Shown here: positions 35,215 through 46,727 of the stretch, piece by piece
How positions within the stretch are numbered: the stretch's first letter is position 1
Layout: every line of letters starts with the position of its first letter
Assembly (NCBI RefSeq): GCF_026212465.1
Contig: NC_080048.1
Location: 34,558,422-34,622,421 of the forward strand
Length of the DNA stretch: 64,000 nt
Direction of reading: 5' to 3'
Source of the DNA: Amaranthus tricolor
Taxonomy: Eukaryota > Streptophyta > Magnoliopsida > Caryophyllales > Amaranthaceae
The notes under the pieces: generated by a model
Told to the model about the DNA's origin: nothing
Databases searched by the model: none
Seen by the model: only the letters and a program-made list of their open reading frames with translations
Translations under genes and position numbers: made by a program

Positions 35215-38200
35215 AAGAGATGGCCATGGTTCGGTTCGGACCGGTTCCGGTTCGAATTGGCCACGGTTCGGATCAAACTTTTTTGAACTTGAAGCACTCA
35301 TGACCGGTTCCGATTCGGTCCCGGTTCGACCCCATCGAATCGTGAACTAGTTCCGGCTTGACCGAGCTTTTTTTTCGGTTCGAGTCGAATCAAGGTTCGG
35401 TTCACGACCGATTCAAGGTTCGATTCGATGATGAATAATTCGTTCAAATTCAAATTATTTTTTATTTTTATAAATATTTATCATATTAACCAATAAAAAA
35501 ATAAATACAATAAATAATGATCAATACACTAATTTATTATCTCTTTAAATATTCTACAAAATTACAAATAATACATAATTAACGTATTAACTAGAGAGTA
35601 AAAAAAAAAGAGGGGGAATGGACTTGGACTTAGTATAAATATTAAGTTGCCTACGTATCCCGAAGGAATCAAAGTCCACATAGTTTTGTTTACTGATCTT
35701 TTTTGTTGTAGTTGTTTGTTGTTGAAAAAGTCTAATTAAAGTCGCTTTCATCTTTTTCTGGGGGAGATCCTGTCAATGTATCCGTGTTCATCAGCATCAA
35801 CGGTTCATCATCGTCTTGATCATCATCATTCCTTAAGCCCCGTGTTCTTTTTTCGGCTTGATCCCAATCCTTTTTGCATACGCACATTTGGATGGTATCT
35901 AGAGCAAGTTGAGACCTCTTTTCATCTAAAACTCTTCTACCTGCACTAAAAGCAGACTCCAAAGCAATGGTGGAGGCCGGAATTGCAAGGATGTCCTTTG
36001 CAATTTTAGCCAAAATGGGAAATTTACCGGATTTTTGTCGCCACCATTTTAGGATTTCGTGATCTTCTTGGAATTCAAAGTGACGACACAAATAATCATC
36101 TACTTCCATGGATTGACGGGTGGAGCTAGAAGATGTAGCAAATTGATTTTGACTATTGAGAATATTACAAATAAATGGATCATATGTTTGTACACCTTCA
36201 AATGGTGCATTGTTACTTGAAGTCCCTAAGTTATATATAGAAGCATAGTAATTGTAAAGATCATGTAAAATTCTTTTACATGATTCAATATAACCATCAA
36301 CATCTTAAGTAGGTCGATTGAGAAAAGCATAATAAAATTGTAACAATTTACGTAAACCTTCCACACAAACAGCTGGATCAATAATACAAGCAACACCGTA
36401 AATAGAAGGAATATTTTCAAAGTATGATAACCATTATTCCATCATATCTTGGAGCACATCCTTTAACACATCAACATTCATATTATTAGTAATCTCATGT
36501 ACTATTTTTATGCATTCTAAAATAACTAATAGAATGTTTGGCTGATATACATAACAAAATGTTTTAGTAGCACGATCATAAACAACAAGAATTTTAAGAA
36601 CTAAAATAGCAAGGCTCCAATGGGCATCTGTAATCATGGTTGTAGGATCTTTAATACAATTGTTATATAAATAAGTTAGAATTTCATGATATTGAATAGC
36701 TTGAGTTAACAACTTATAGGTGAAGTTCCAACGTATTGGTGTATCTAGACTAAATTTTCTCTTTCGTAACCCAGCATCCACACACATTTTTTCAAATTTT
36801 CTTTTATACTTTATCTCTTTCCTTGTCCACCTAATTACCATTCTAATAGGATCTAACAATGGTGATAATTTCTTTATACCTTATTGAACAGATAAATTAA
36901 GTACATGCACACTACATCTAACATGTAAAAAACTCACCATTTAAAATCTTAGTAAATGAAGATTCATGCATCAAATATTCTATTGCCTTAGTGTTTGCCG
37001 TTGCATTATCAACAAAAATAGAAAATTCTTTATCACGCAAATTATATTTCTTGCAAATGGCCATCATAGGATTGTTGATGTTCAAACCAATATGTTTATC
37101 CTCCATTACCTTAAAAGCAATAATACGTTTTTGCAAGTACCAATTCTCATCTATCCAATGGGTGGTAACACACATATAAGGCTCACCAAAACAAGAGCTC
37201 CAAGTATCCGTGGTTAAACTAACATGATTATCTAAATTATGAAACATTTCAATTAATTGAGCCTTAGCTCCTTGATAAGGAACTTGAGTGTGACGCTTAA
37301 GGGTGTTTCTAGGGGCGGCTCTAAATTGTGGTTGTAAAGAGACTCTAGTAAAATATTCAAAGTTTTTACTTTCTCCATGCATGAAAGGCATTTCATCCCC
37401 AATCACATATCTACTAAATTCATCAATCATTATGTTTCTATTATAAGAGAAAGGCATGCCAGTGCCAGGCATTTCACTTGCATACCCGTGGAGTTGTGTT
37501 TGTCGGTTCCCGCTTGCACTAGCACTACAACTGTCCTTTATGATTCCATGCTTTCGTGATAAATGTCGAGCAATTGTCCCTGTACCTCCATCTAATATGT
37601 AATACACAAGTATTAATAAAAATGCAATTGTAATGAAATGCTAATAAAATTAGGAATTGAGTTACATACCTTTTTTCATAGAATACTTAGTGACCGGTTT
37701 AACTCCGGCATTCTTACAAATATCACAAAACACATCAAAGCCCGGCTCGTCACTTTAGCAACCTTGGAACAATATTTCCATACAAAGGAAATAGGTCTAC
37801 CACCACCTTGATAAAACCAAATTACGAGGTTCATCAACCTCTTCATGATAATCAGAATTAATTTCTTCCACTTCATGAACTTCGAATATAAAAGAAACCA
37901 TAATTAACATTAATTTATTAAGCTTACCTGTATCTTAGGTGACTCGTCGAGCACCTGACCCCGACGCAACCGATGATTGCCGAGATTTATTGGCATTTAG
38001 AGGAGTTGTTGCTCCAACGTCAAGTTCCGTCTCTAACTGCGCTCCAAATTCCAAAACATCATCAGTATTGAAGTCATCTTCATAGTTTGTAATCGAAGGT
38101 GTTATTGATGGATCTGATGAAGCTTTTCTTTTATGTTTGCTTCCACCGGAAACAACCTTTGAAACTTTTTTTGAAGCTTTTTTGAGGAAAGAAGACATGA

Positions 38201-38798
38201 TTAAATTGGTAATTAAAGACTAATTATTATGCTAAAAAGAAAAAGAAATAATTAGTGACATTTTTTTTTGTTACTTAAAGATAAAGAAATTAAAACTATT
38301 TTTTTGTTAATTAGAGAGAAAAATAATCAGAGGCTAATTAATCTACTAATTGTAAAAAGAAGTAGAGAGTAAATTTCTAATAGAGAATTAGAGATGAAGA
38401 GATGTGGGGAGTAAGTGAAATTTTGGGTGGATATTTATAGAAAATATGGATGGAAAGATTCAAAATTCAAAAAAAGAGCCGTTGGAAGGATTGGTTCAAT
38501 GGTTCGGTACGAATTGGTTCGATTTAATGGTTTGAATCGGTTCGGTTAAATGGTTCGAATTGGTTTGGTTCGGTTCACCGGTGCGGTTCGGGCTTTTTGA
38601 ACCAGTTCACTGGTTCTTTGGTTCGAATCGAATCGGTTCAATGGTTCGGGTCCGGTTCGAATATTTTTTCTTGAAACAACCTGAACTAGCCAAGCATACC
38701 GATTCGAGCCAATTCAAGCTCGATTGTTGGCCGGTTTGAATTTTTTTCGAATCGGTTTACGATTCAGATACGAATAAATCGGCCCATGGCTATCACTA
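35215..38798 (-). mobile_element. hAT transposon (BED-finger type), 3.6 kb, degenerate
   Basis: The left end AAGAGATGGCCATGG and the complement of the right end TAGTGATAGCCATGG match at 12 of 15 positions. Flanking 8-bp sequences GGGCCATT (35207-35214) and GGGTCGTT (38799-38806) match at 6 of 8, a decayed hAT duplication differing by transitions. Subterminal zones (35225-35430 and 38480-38780) are packed with GGTTCGGTTCGAATTGG-like motifs in the same orientation. A broken transposase gene on the minus strand fills the middle. Confidence 0.85.
35732..38198 (-). pseudogene. hAT transposase pseudogene (RICESLEEPER/DAYSLEEPER type)
   Basis: It starts at the ATG at 38198 (MSSFLKKASKKVSKVVSGGS). 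A BED zinc finger is split by a frame change and an intron-like gap (VFCDICKNAGVKP near 37700; TGTIARHLSRKHG near 37580). A long catalytic region follows (SLTTDTWSSC near 37215, IFVDNATAN near 37010, PIRWNFTYKLL near 36740). The C-terminal dimerisation domain lies at 36110-35860 (YLCRHFEFQEDHEILKWW, IPASTIALESAFSAGRRVLD). Stops near 36919, 36885, 36434 and 36306, plus frame changes, break the gene. It should be inactive. Confidence 0.88.
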
Positions 38799-39149
38799 GG
38801 GTCGTTTAGCAATTAGGGGTGTTTTGACAAATTAGCTTATTATATTGTTCAAGTAGCAATTGATGAATTTAAATTTATTTAGGTACAAATAGATGATTGG
38901 ATGGTTAAATTATATAATCTCAGGATTTAGTAAATTAAATTGTTGAAACAATTAGTTTTAGTTATTAGTCAACTAATTTAGAACAAACTGTTGCTATCAG
39001 AGTCATTGAGATTAGCTCAGTGGCGGACCGAATTAAGTGACAAGGGGGTACAACTGTACCCCCAGTTTGAAAAATAAAAAAGAGAAAAAAAAAATTTAAA
39101 ACCAAAACACGGGAAAAGAAAGAAAGAGAACGCCCATTTCAGAAAGAAA

Positions 39150-39330
39150 GAAAGCAAGCAGCCAAGCCACACGCGAAACAGCGAACTCGCAAACTGCTCC
39201 TCGCCTCCTCCCTGCTTGCCTCGCCGGCTCGCCGCCCTGCTGTCAACCCACGTCGACGTCGTACCTCCGGCGCTCCCGTCCCTGCCTCCCCAGTGCCACC
39301 GGCCACCGCCGTCACGCCGTACATTTATGA
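39150..39330 (+). other. GC- and CpG-rich leader of the hAT element
   Basis: About 180 bp rich in CG dinucleotides (CTCGCCGGCTCGCCGCCCTG, CCACGTCGACGTCGTACC) in an otherwise very AT-rich window. It lies upstream of the transposase exon, probably as promoter or untranslated leader. The minus-strand frame across it is compositional. Confidence 0.6.
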
Positions 39331-39974
39331 ACCCTAATTATAATTTCTTCATTTATGAACCCTAACTCCCTAAATCCCTAATTATCATTTGTTGATTTAC
39401 TGATTTGTTTCATTGTTTGTTGGTTAAATTTAGATACTTAATTTGATTCAAGTAATATGAATGCTGGTTTTGATGCTTACGGTTTTGATGCTGGTTTTGA
39501 TTTTTGAATGTTGGTTCTGTCGACTGTCGTTTACTCGTTTTGATATTGATTCTCTATTTCTCTTGATCTTGATGTTCTGAATCAAATGGTGAAGATGAAT
39601 GTTGGTTTTGAATGCTGGTTTTCATCATTCGTTTTCTTTTTGATTTTATGGTGAAGATGAATCAAATGGTTATGTTATGTAAATTGAGTAAGGGCAGTGT
39701 TTAGAGCCCATAATTTTATTTTTATCAAGTATTAGTTCACTCAGTGAACTAATACTTAGTGAACATCACTGATTGAATCATGTCTTTTGATTTAGAATTA
39801 TATGTACTTAATTTTGAAAGATTTATTTTGATTTAGAAAGATCTATTTATTGTGATTATAAAGAATTAATTATGAATTACTGTGCTTTGATGTTGTTGGT
39901 CCATGTTGGAGGGCGGAGGCTTGGAGCTTCTTATTTGTTTGTTAAATGTTAATTAGTTAATTTAATTTAATTAG

Positions 39975-42479
39975 GAAATATCAAGTAGTTCAAGTTCAAA
40001 GAAGTCAAAAGGCGAGGATAAACAACCCAATCTTCGTGAATTCTTGTTTAAGAGAATGACATCCCAAGGATCATTTAACGAAACCATTGACTCACCTCCT
40101 TCTCCTTTAAGTTCCCCTCCAACTCAAGATGTTAATATGGAAGTAGGTGGTTCAAGTGCTTGTGATGAACCATTGGATGATGATTGTGATGAACCATTGG
40201 ATGATGATTGGGTGTATGATGTTGAACTTCTTCCTCATGACCCGGGATTGAGAAAAAACATAATGGATTATCCCCCAAATGAAAGAAATCCGGTTAGAAG
40301 AGCTTATATTCTTAAAAAACCTTGCCAACCAAAAACACATGTTTTCCCTCAAAAACAAGTAGGTGGTTTATGCCGTTTTAGTGTCAATTGGTTCAAAAAA
40401 TGGGATTGGCTTGAATATAGTGTTGAAAAAGATGCCGCATTTTGCTTTGCTTGTTATTTGTTCAAGAGGGATGTTGAAATTTACAATGGGGGTGATGCAT
40501 TTGTTAATGGAGGGTTTAAATGCTGGAATAAACCGGATAGGTTTCAAAAGCATGTTGGTGGAGTTAAAAGTGCAAATAATGTTGCTTATGAGAAATATGT
40601 GAATTTAAGAGATGCAAAAAAGACATCAATTGAAGTTGTGTTTGATAATGAGAGTCAAGCTCAAATGGATTCATATCATATTCGTTTGAATGCATCCTTA
40701 ACTTGTTTGAGATTTCTTTTGGGCCAAGGTTTGGCATTCCGGGGACATGATGGAAGTGAGGAGTTAAATAGTAGGGGTAACTTTCTTGAGCTTTTGAAGT
40801 GGTTAGGGGAGAAGGTTGATGAAGTCAAACAACATACTTTTCAAAATGGACCCAAAAATTGTCAATTGACATCTCCCAAAATTCAAAAAGACATTATCAA
40901 TTGTTGTGCAAAGGAGACTACCAAGCGCATAATAGAAGAGGTTGGAGATGGTTACTTTTCTATTTTGGCCGATGAATCTAGTGATGTGTCTCAAAAAGAA
41001 CAACTAGCTCTTGTTTTGCGGTTTGTTAAAAGAGAAAGTGGATCGGTAGTGGAACGCTTTTTAGGCATTGTACATGTGGGTGACACTATCGCTTTATCTC
41101 TTAAAGATGCAATTTTGTCCTTGCTTATGGAATATTCATTGAGTCCATCCATGATAAGAGGTCAAGGGTATGATGGGGCGAGTAACATGAGAGGTGAAAT
41201 CAATGGCCTTAAGACTTTGATTATGAATGATACTCCAAGAGCCTACTACATTCATTGTTTTGCTCATCAACTACAACTAGCTCTAGTTGCGGTTGCTAAA
41301 AAGAATGATAGTTGTGGTTGGCCTTTTGAAGTACTTGCAAACTTGTTGAATGTAGTTGGAGCTTCTTGTAAGAGAAGAGACATGATTCGAAAAAAGCAAG
41401 CTCAAGTAGTGGCTCAAGCATTGGAAGTGGGGGAAATTGAAAGTGGATCGGGTTTAAATCAAGAACGTGGTTTGAGTAGGCCAGGAGATACACGTTGGGG
41501 ATCTCATTACAAGTGTCTAATAAATATCACGAACTTGTTTCCTTCAATTATTGAAGTACTTGAGTGGATTGGAAAACATGGCACTTCGAACGATAAGTTC
41601 AAAGCTCAAATTGTTTAGGGATTTTTGGAGTCATTTGATTTTGTTTTTGTGGCTCATTTGATGTTGATTATCTTTGGCTACACTAATGATTTATGTATTG
41701 CTTTACAAAGAAAGGAACAAGATATTGTTAATGCCATTAGACTTGTTAGTACTACAAAAAATGTGTTGCAAAAGATGAGAGATGAAGGATGGGATAATCT
41801 CTTAAAAAAAGTTATTACATTTTGTACTAAACACGAGATTGATGTTCCATCTATAGATGCTCATTATGTGCCTCAAGGAAGAGGAAGACGTTTTGTTCAA
41901 CAAGCTACAAATCTACATCATTTTCGGGTTGGAATCTTTTTGGAAGTAATTGATTTGCATCTTCAAGAGCTTGATAACCGTTTTAATGAGATTAACATGG
42001 AGTTACTTACATGCATGGTCTCTCTAAGTCCTAAAGGTAACTTTTCATCTTTTGATAAAGAGAAGATACTTAAACTTGCTTCTTTATATCCCAAGGAGTT
42101 TTCATGTAATGATTTAACGGCTCTTGATCTTCAACTAGATGTGTTCTTGGATACTATGTTAAACGATGAAAGATTTCATGATTTGAAAGATATCAATTCT
42201 CTTTCCATGATGCTTGTTGAAACAAAGAGACATGAGACATTTCCTCTTATACATTTGCTAATCAAGTTGATGTTGATTCTTCCTGTTGCTACGGCAAGTG
42301 TAGAAAGAGTGTTTTCCGCAATGACATATGTCAAAAGTAAGTTGAGAAATAGCATGGGTGATCAACTTATGAATGATTGTTTGGTTACTTTTATTGAGAA
42401 GGAAGTGTTTCTACAAGTTTCCGATGAAATGATTATTGATCGTTTTAAAAGTATGAAGGCTCGAAGGATGAATTTGTAA
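39975..42479 (+). pseudogene. hAT transposase, TTF-type zinc finger / DUF4371, one nonsense codon
   Basis: The open frame begins at 39975 directly after an acceptor-like TTTAATTAG, so a short upstream exon probably supplied the start; otherwise the first in-frame ATG is 40056. A TTF-type zinc finger spans about 40360-40600 (WDWLEYSVEKDAAFCFACYL). The DUF4371 catalytic region includes LADESSD (Asp at 40971), GQGYDGASNM (Asp at 41172) and YIHCFAHQLQLAL. The C-terminal hAT dimerisation motif is LPVATASVERVFSAM (about 42277-42321). TAG at 41616-41618 interrupts the frame, which then resumes without any shift to TAA at 42477. Upstream and downstream parts are otherwise intact, about 834 codons in all. 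Such genes are often annotated as zinc finger MYM-type protein 1-like. Confidence 0.9.
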
Positions 42480-42628
42480 TTTTGAAGTGTATTAGTGTAA
42501 GACTTTTAAGTATTGTAAGACTTTTATTGTTATTTTGGATTGTAAGACTTTAACTATTGATTCTATTATGTGTTGTAATTTTTTTATTTTTTTAAAAAAA
42601 TTTATTCGATTATCCGAACGTCAGACTG

Positions 42629-43618
42629 GATTAGCTAATCAACTTAGTTGATAAAATGAGCTTATCAAATCAACCATTTCAATTAGCTACTGACTATCAA
42701 CCATATGCTAAAACTCCTAATGGCATAAGTTACCCAAGTTTCCAATCTATCGTTCTGATGCTCCTAAAATTGTAAGCCTCATGATTTTGTCTATGTAGTT
42801 TAGGACGAGCATGAGAAAAAAACAAAAAATATATATAATTATTAAAAAACTCAGAGTCTCATTAATTTAACACTAAAATAGAATTAAATTACCCCTTAAA
42901 TCATCAAGAATAACATTCTCCATCCTTTTAGATTTGTCTTGTTTTCCTTAAACATGTAACACATTTCAAAACAATGAGACGAATTCATGTAACATGGGAG
43001 CAGTAATATATAACAAGTCTTATACGATACCGTCTCACTATGAGACGGACTCATATGAGAGATCCATACAATTAATTTATTTCTATAATTGATCATTTTA
43101 AGATTATAACTTTATAAGTGATTAATTTCAGGTTATAAGTAATCATTTATTTTTGACTTGTTACTAACAACAAATAAAAAGATAATTTTTTTTTCCTTTT
43201 AAAAAATGGTACATTTAAATAAAAAATTATAATGAACAATTATTTGCTGTTAGTACTGTGAACAAAACTTTTCTTGACTTTTTGACCATATCCTTTTTGT
43301 TCGCTGTTATCCTTGCCCAAGACTCAAACAAAAGGAGTTTATCTTAGGGATACTTTTTTTCCAATCTTATATTTAATTTTTTTATTTTATTAAAATAAGT
43401 TCAGCTACTCTTGTGAGATCGTCTCTCAACAGATAACCTCGAAACAAGAAGCTCACATTCTTATTTTTCTTTAATTTGTATTAATTAAGCTGTTTAGTTC
43501 ATATATCTAATGCGTCTCTCAAATAAACCATCTCATACAACACTTTCAACTAATCTTACACCTCATTTAGTAGGTTTGGCCAAGTGGTTGCAATAATAAA
43601 GCTTCATAAACTGTTACT
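42629..43618. other. Gene-free stretch with GAGAC-type repeat fragments
   Basis: It contains GATACCGTCTCACTATGAGACGG at 43027-43049, followed by AATCATTTTAAGATTATAAC-like units (43080-43150). A second fragment lies near 43410-43560. No coding frame is recognised. Confidence 0.55.
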
Positions 43619-45605
43619 TGAGACCGTCTTTAAAGACATTTTATTTTGGGCCGGATCATTTAAAATTTTTTTTTAAAATAAATAATCAAATACAACTAAT
43701 CACTGGCGCGTATAGGGCCAGCCCTAAGATTCTAAGGGCCCAGTGCGAAACTTAAATCACAAGCCCTCGCGATATATCTTTTCGGTTTTATGTTACAATG
43801 AGATTATATAACTAAAAAAACCAAGAAAGTATAGAACATAGATTAAAAAATTACATATCTGTAATATTGGATGTACGCACCAATAAAAATAAAATTAACG
43901 CAAATGAAATTAGTCAAATAAACACAAGAGCAAAACAATATAAAAAAGGAAACAGATTCAAAATAAAAAAAAAGCATAAATTTATGAGATTTATAATTAT
44001 AGAAAAAGAATACTCACAAAAATTAAAAAGTATTTATTAGGAAAATTAGCTAAAGTTCAATTATTTAACGTCTACATAAATTTTGTGTCTGTCCAATTAT
44101 GCACACTATATTATAATTATTGCAATTATACATTTTAAAATCAATAAACATTGCAATTAAGATAATAGTTATGGCTTAGCTTAATGGTTAACAATCCTAT
44201 CTATCACACAATAGGTTTGAGTTCAAGTCTTCTTAATGACAAATTATTAATTTTTTTAGTGGGCCGTGGCCGTAGGCCCGTCTTGTACAACGTTCATTTT
44301 TTATTCTTTTAATTTCTCTCTCTTTTTTCCCTGACATTGATTTTCTTCTTCATCCTCTTCCTCATCAAGTATACCACTATGGGTTTCTTCTCAAATCATA
44401 TTACAATAAAAGATTTAATGTGGGATTTCAGTTGTTATTTGAATACATCTCAAATTCAAGACAACAATAATGTTTTGAAAGGTACGAAAATTTAAGATAT
44501 TATTTGTTGAGAATGATTGTAATTATAAATGTACAATCTTCTGAGTTTTTTTAAAATTAAGCTTCATCAATGGTGGAGAATAACGATGTCTACTGTTTGG
44601 GGGAAGGTAATAAAAGCAATTGTGGTTATAAATTCATATATTTGGGGATATAACTAAATATGACTAGTATTATAAATATGAACATTTTACATAGGTTGGT
44701 ATAGTTGGGAGTATAACATTGTTTAGTGTGGCTTACATCATTTTTTTAGTTGGGGTTATAACATTATGTAGTTGGGAGTATAACATATTTTGGTTGGGAT
44801 TATAACATAGTTTAATTAGGACTATAACATTATTTGGTAAGGGTTATAACATTACTTAAAAAGGGATTACAATATTGTTTAGTTGGGGTTATGACATATT
44901 TTAGTTGGGGTTATAAAATTGAGTAGTTAATGTTATAACATAGTTTAGTTGGGGTTATATGTTCAAGTTGGTGTCTTAACACATTTTTTATACATATGAT
45001 TATCTGTGATCATACAAGCAAACAAGCAGAGTTATAATACCAATTACATATAATTATATTACCAAATGTTTACAATTATAACTCCAAACCCTTTTAGAAA
45101 AAATATGTTCAGTCAACCTAATGTCAAATGTTTATAGTTATATACCAATTATCTTTGGTCATATTTCCAAATATATGAATTTATAATCACAATTGCTTTT
45201 ATTACCTTTTCCCAAATGGTAGACATTGTTGTCTTCTTCAACATCACTGTTTTCCACCATGGATGAAGCTTATTTTTTTAAAAAAAATCAGAATATTGTA
45301 CTAGCATAATTACAATTGAATTCAAGCATTAAATTTTCCATTCTTAGATGATTTGAGGAGCAAACAAGGACGATATAGTTGAGTATTGTAAAAGGGAGAT
45401 GAAAAAACTGATTTCTTCATTTCGAGGATGTATTACACTTGGGAAATAGGAAGATAGGCAATTAATAAGGTGAACTTCACATTCCTTGTCTGACGTGCGC
45501 GAATTTTTGGAAGCAGTTTTTCAGTTTTTTTATATGTTGATTATACTAGGTTGGGCTCTTGAGAATCGTCTCTATTAAAGACAGTCTCTTAATAAACTGC
45601 CTAAT
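43619..45605. mobile_element. Large fold-back element with tandem-repeat arms
   Basis: The left end at 43619 reads GAGACCGTCTTTAAAGACAT. The right end near 45565-45600 (CTCTATTAAAGACAGTCTCT) is its complement. Inner arms pair clearly: 44562-44650 (AAGCTTCATCAATGGTGGAG, AATAAAAGCAATTGTGGTTA) against 45170-45270 (ATAATCACAATTGCTTTTAT, CACCATGGATGAAGCTT). Between them (about 44690-44970) lie about 10 units of TTGGGGTTATAACATT-type sequence; orientation reverses after about 45000. The stretch 43700-44240 may hold nested insertions. Boundaries are approximate. Confidence 0.65.
44165..44235 (+). repeat. tRNA-derived SINE-like promoter
   Basis: An A-box-like TAGCTTAATGGTTAA at about 44176 and a B-box-like GGTTTGAGTTCAAGTCTTC at about 44213 are spaced as in a tRNA. 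No cloverleaf or acceptor stem forms, so this is a SINE or tRNA relic, not a tRNA gene. Confidence 0.4.
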
Positions 45606-46727
45606 AAAGCTTTGGACTTTGGACTTTGGACTTTGGACTTTGAACTTTTGGTTAGTTTGTAGCTTATAATGGGTTTGAAGGCCCAAAACAAATCTAGTTT
45701 CACAAAAAAATTTTTAAGGCGGTTTATTACAAAATAGTTTGGCAAAATCGCTCAATTAAATTAATTGGAATCTATTTTTTACATAAAATATTTGATTTAA
45801 GTTGCATTATGTTTAATATTTCAATTGAATTTTAAAATTAACACTATAATTATTAAAACATTAATTTTAGACTCCTTGTATAAACTCATTTTATCGTGAG
45901 ACAAATTAATACAGAATTTTCTCATCTATTTTAGTCATCTTATAAAATTATTAACTAGTTGCACAATTTGCTTGTTTGATCCACATTTGTTTTGATTTCA
46001 CCTCCACAATTCTCATAGACGTACAATTTATTTGTCAAATTTTTGTTACTTTCGCTTTCTCCTATAAGATTCTCAACAAAAAAATGATTTTAAAAAGCCA
46101 CATTATCTCAATCACTCAATACATGAATAACAAGGGAAATTCTAAAGAGAAATTTTGACTAAAATGCGTTAAAGAATATTGGCAACTAAACTATATGTGT
46201 CTCTGTCCGCCTTATTGCCTTATTTTACACTTAGTACAAATTAGGTGAAATATATTGAAAATTAAAATTGAATTGAAGAATAAGATAAAAAATAAGTAAA
46301 TAATTAAAATTAGTTTCTATAAATTAAGATGGAGAGAAAGTTTAAGTTTGTGGATAAAATAAAAAAAAAATAAGAATAAAAGTGAGCCCATTGTCAAAAA
46401 AAATAAAAATAAAATAAAATTATTGCACAAACTAAAATAAAAAGTGATGGAAAATAAAAAGTATAAAAGAATTATAATTAGAACACCTTTCTAATTTCTT
46501 AAATAGAAATACAATCCTTTGTGCTAGGAGTTAGGAGTAGAGGCATATACATATTATTTACACCAAAAATTCAAAACTACTTCTAAACTATTTCCTATCA
46601 CCAAATTAATTAACCGTTGACCCGGTGATTAAAGACTTTTCGATTCTCATTACTTACAAAAAGATCAGTATTCCTTTCTTCATTCCTGTAAGAGATTCTC
46701 TAGTATTACCACAGTCCAAAACATTTT
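45606..46727. other. Gene-free stretch before TMM
   Basis: It begins with about five copies of a 7-bp unit TTTGGAC at 45612-45646. The rest is AT-rich with no coding frame. Its right end should hold the TMM 3' untranslated region. Confidence 0.5.

Larger units (their letters stand above)
39018..42628 (+). mobile_element. hAT transposon (TTF zinc-finger type), 3.6 kb
   Basis: It starts CAGTGGCGGACCGA and ends GAACGTCAGACTG. The termini are short imperfect inverted repeats (CAGT...ACTG). They are flanked by a perfect 8-bp duplication GATTAGCT (39010-39017 and 42629-42636), the hAT signature. Inside is an almost intact transposase with one premature stop. It lies about 200 bp from the older hAT element at 35215-38798. 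Confidence 0.88.

Noticed and set aside
39139..39324. Minus-strand Arg/Ala-rich frame
   Set aside because: A product of the CpG-rich hAT leader; no domain and no start context.
44165..44235. tRNA gene
   Set aside because: A- and B-box-like motifs exist but no acceptor stem or anticodon arm forms; treated as a SINE-like relic. The same applies to 52703-52760.
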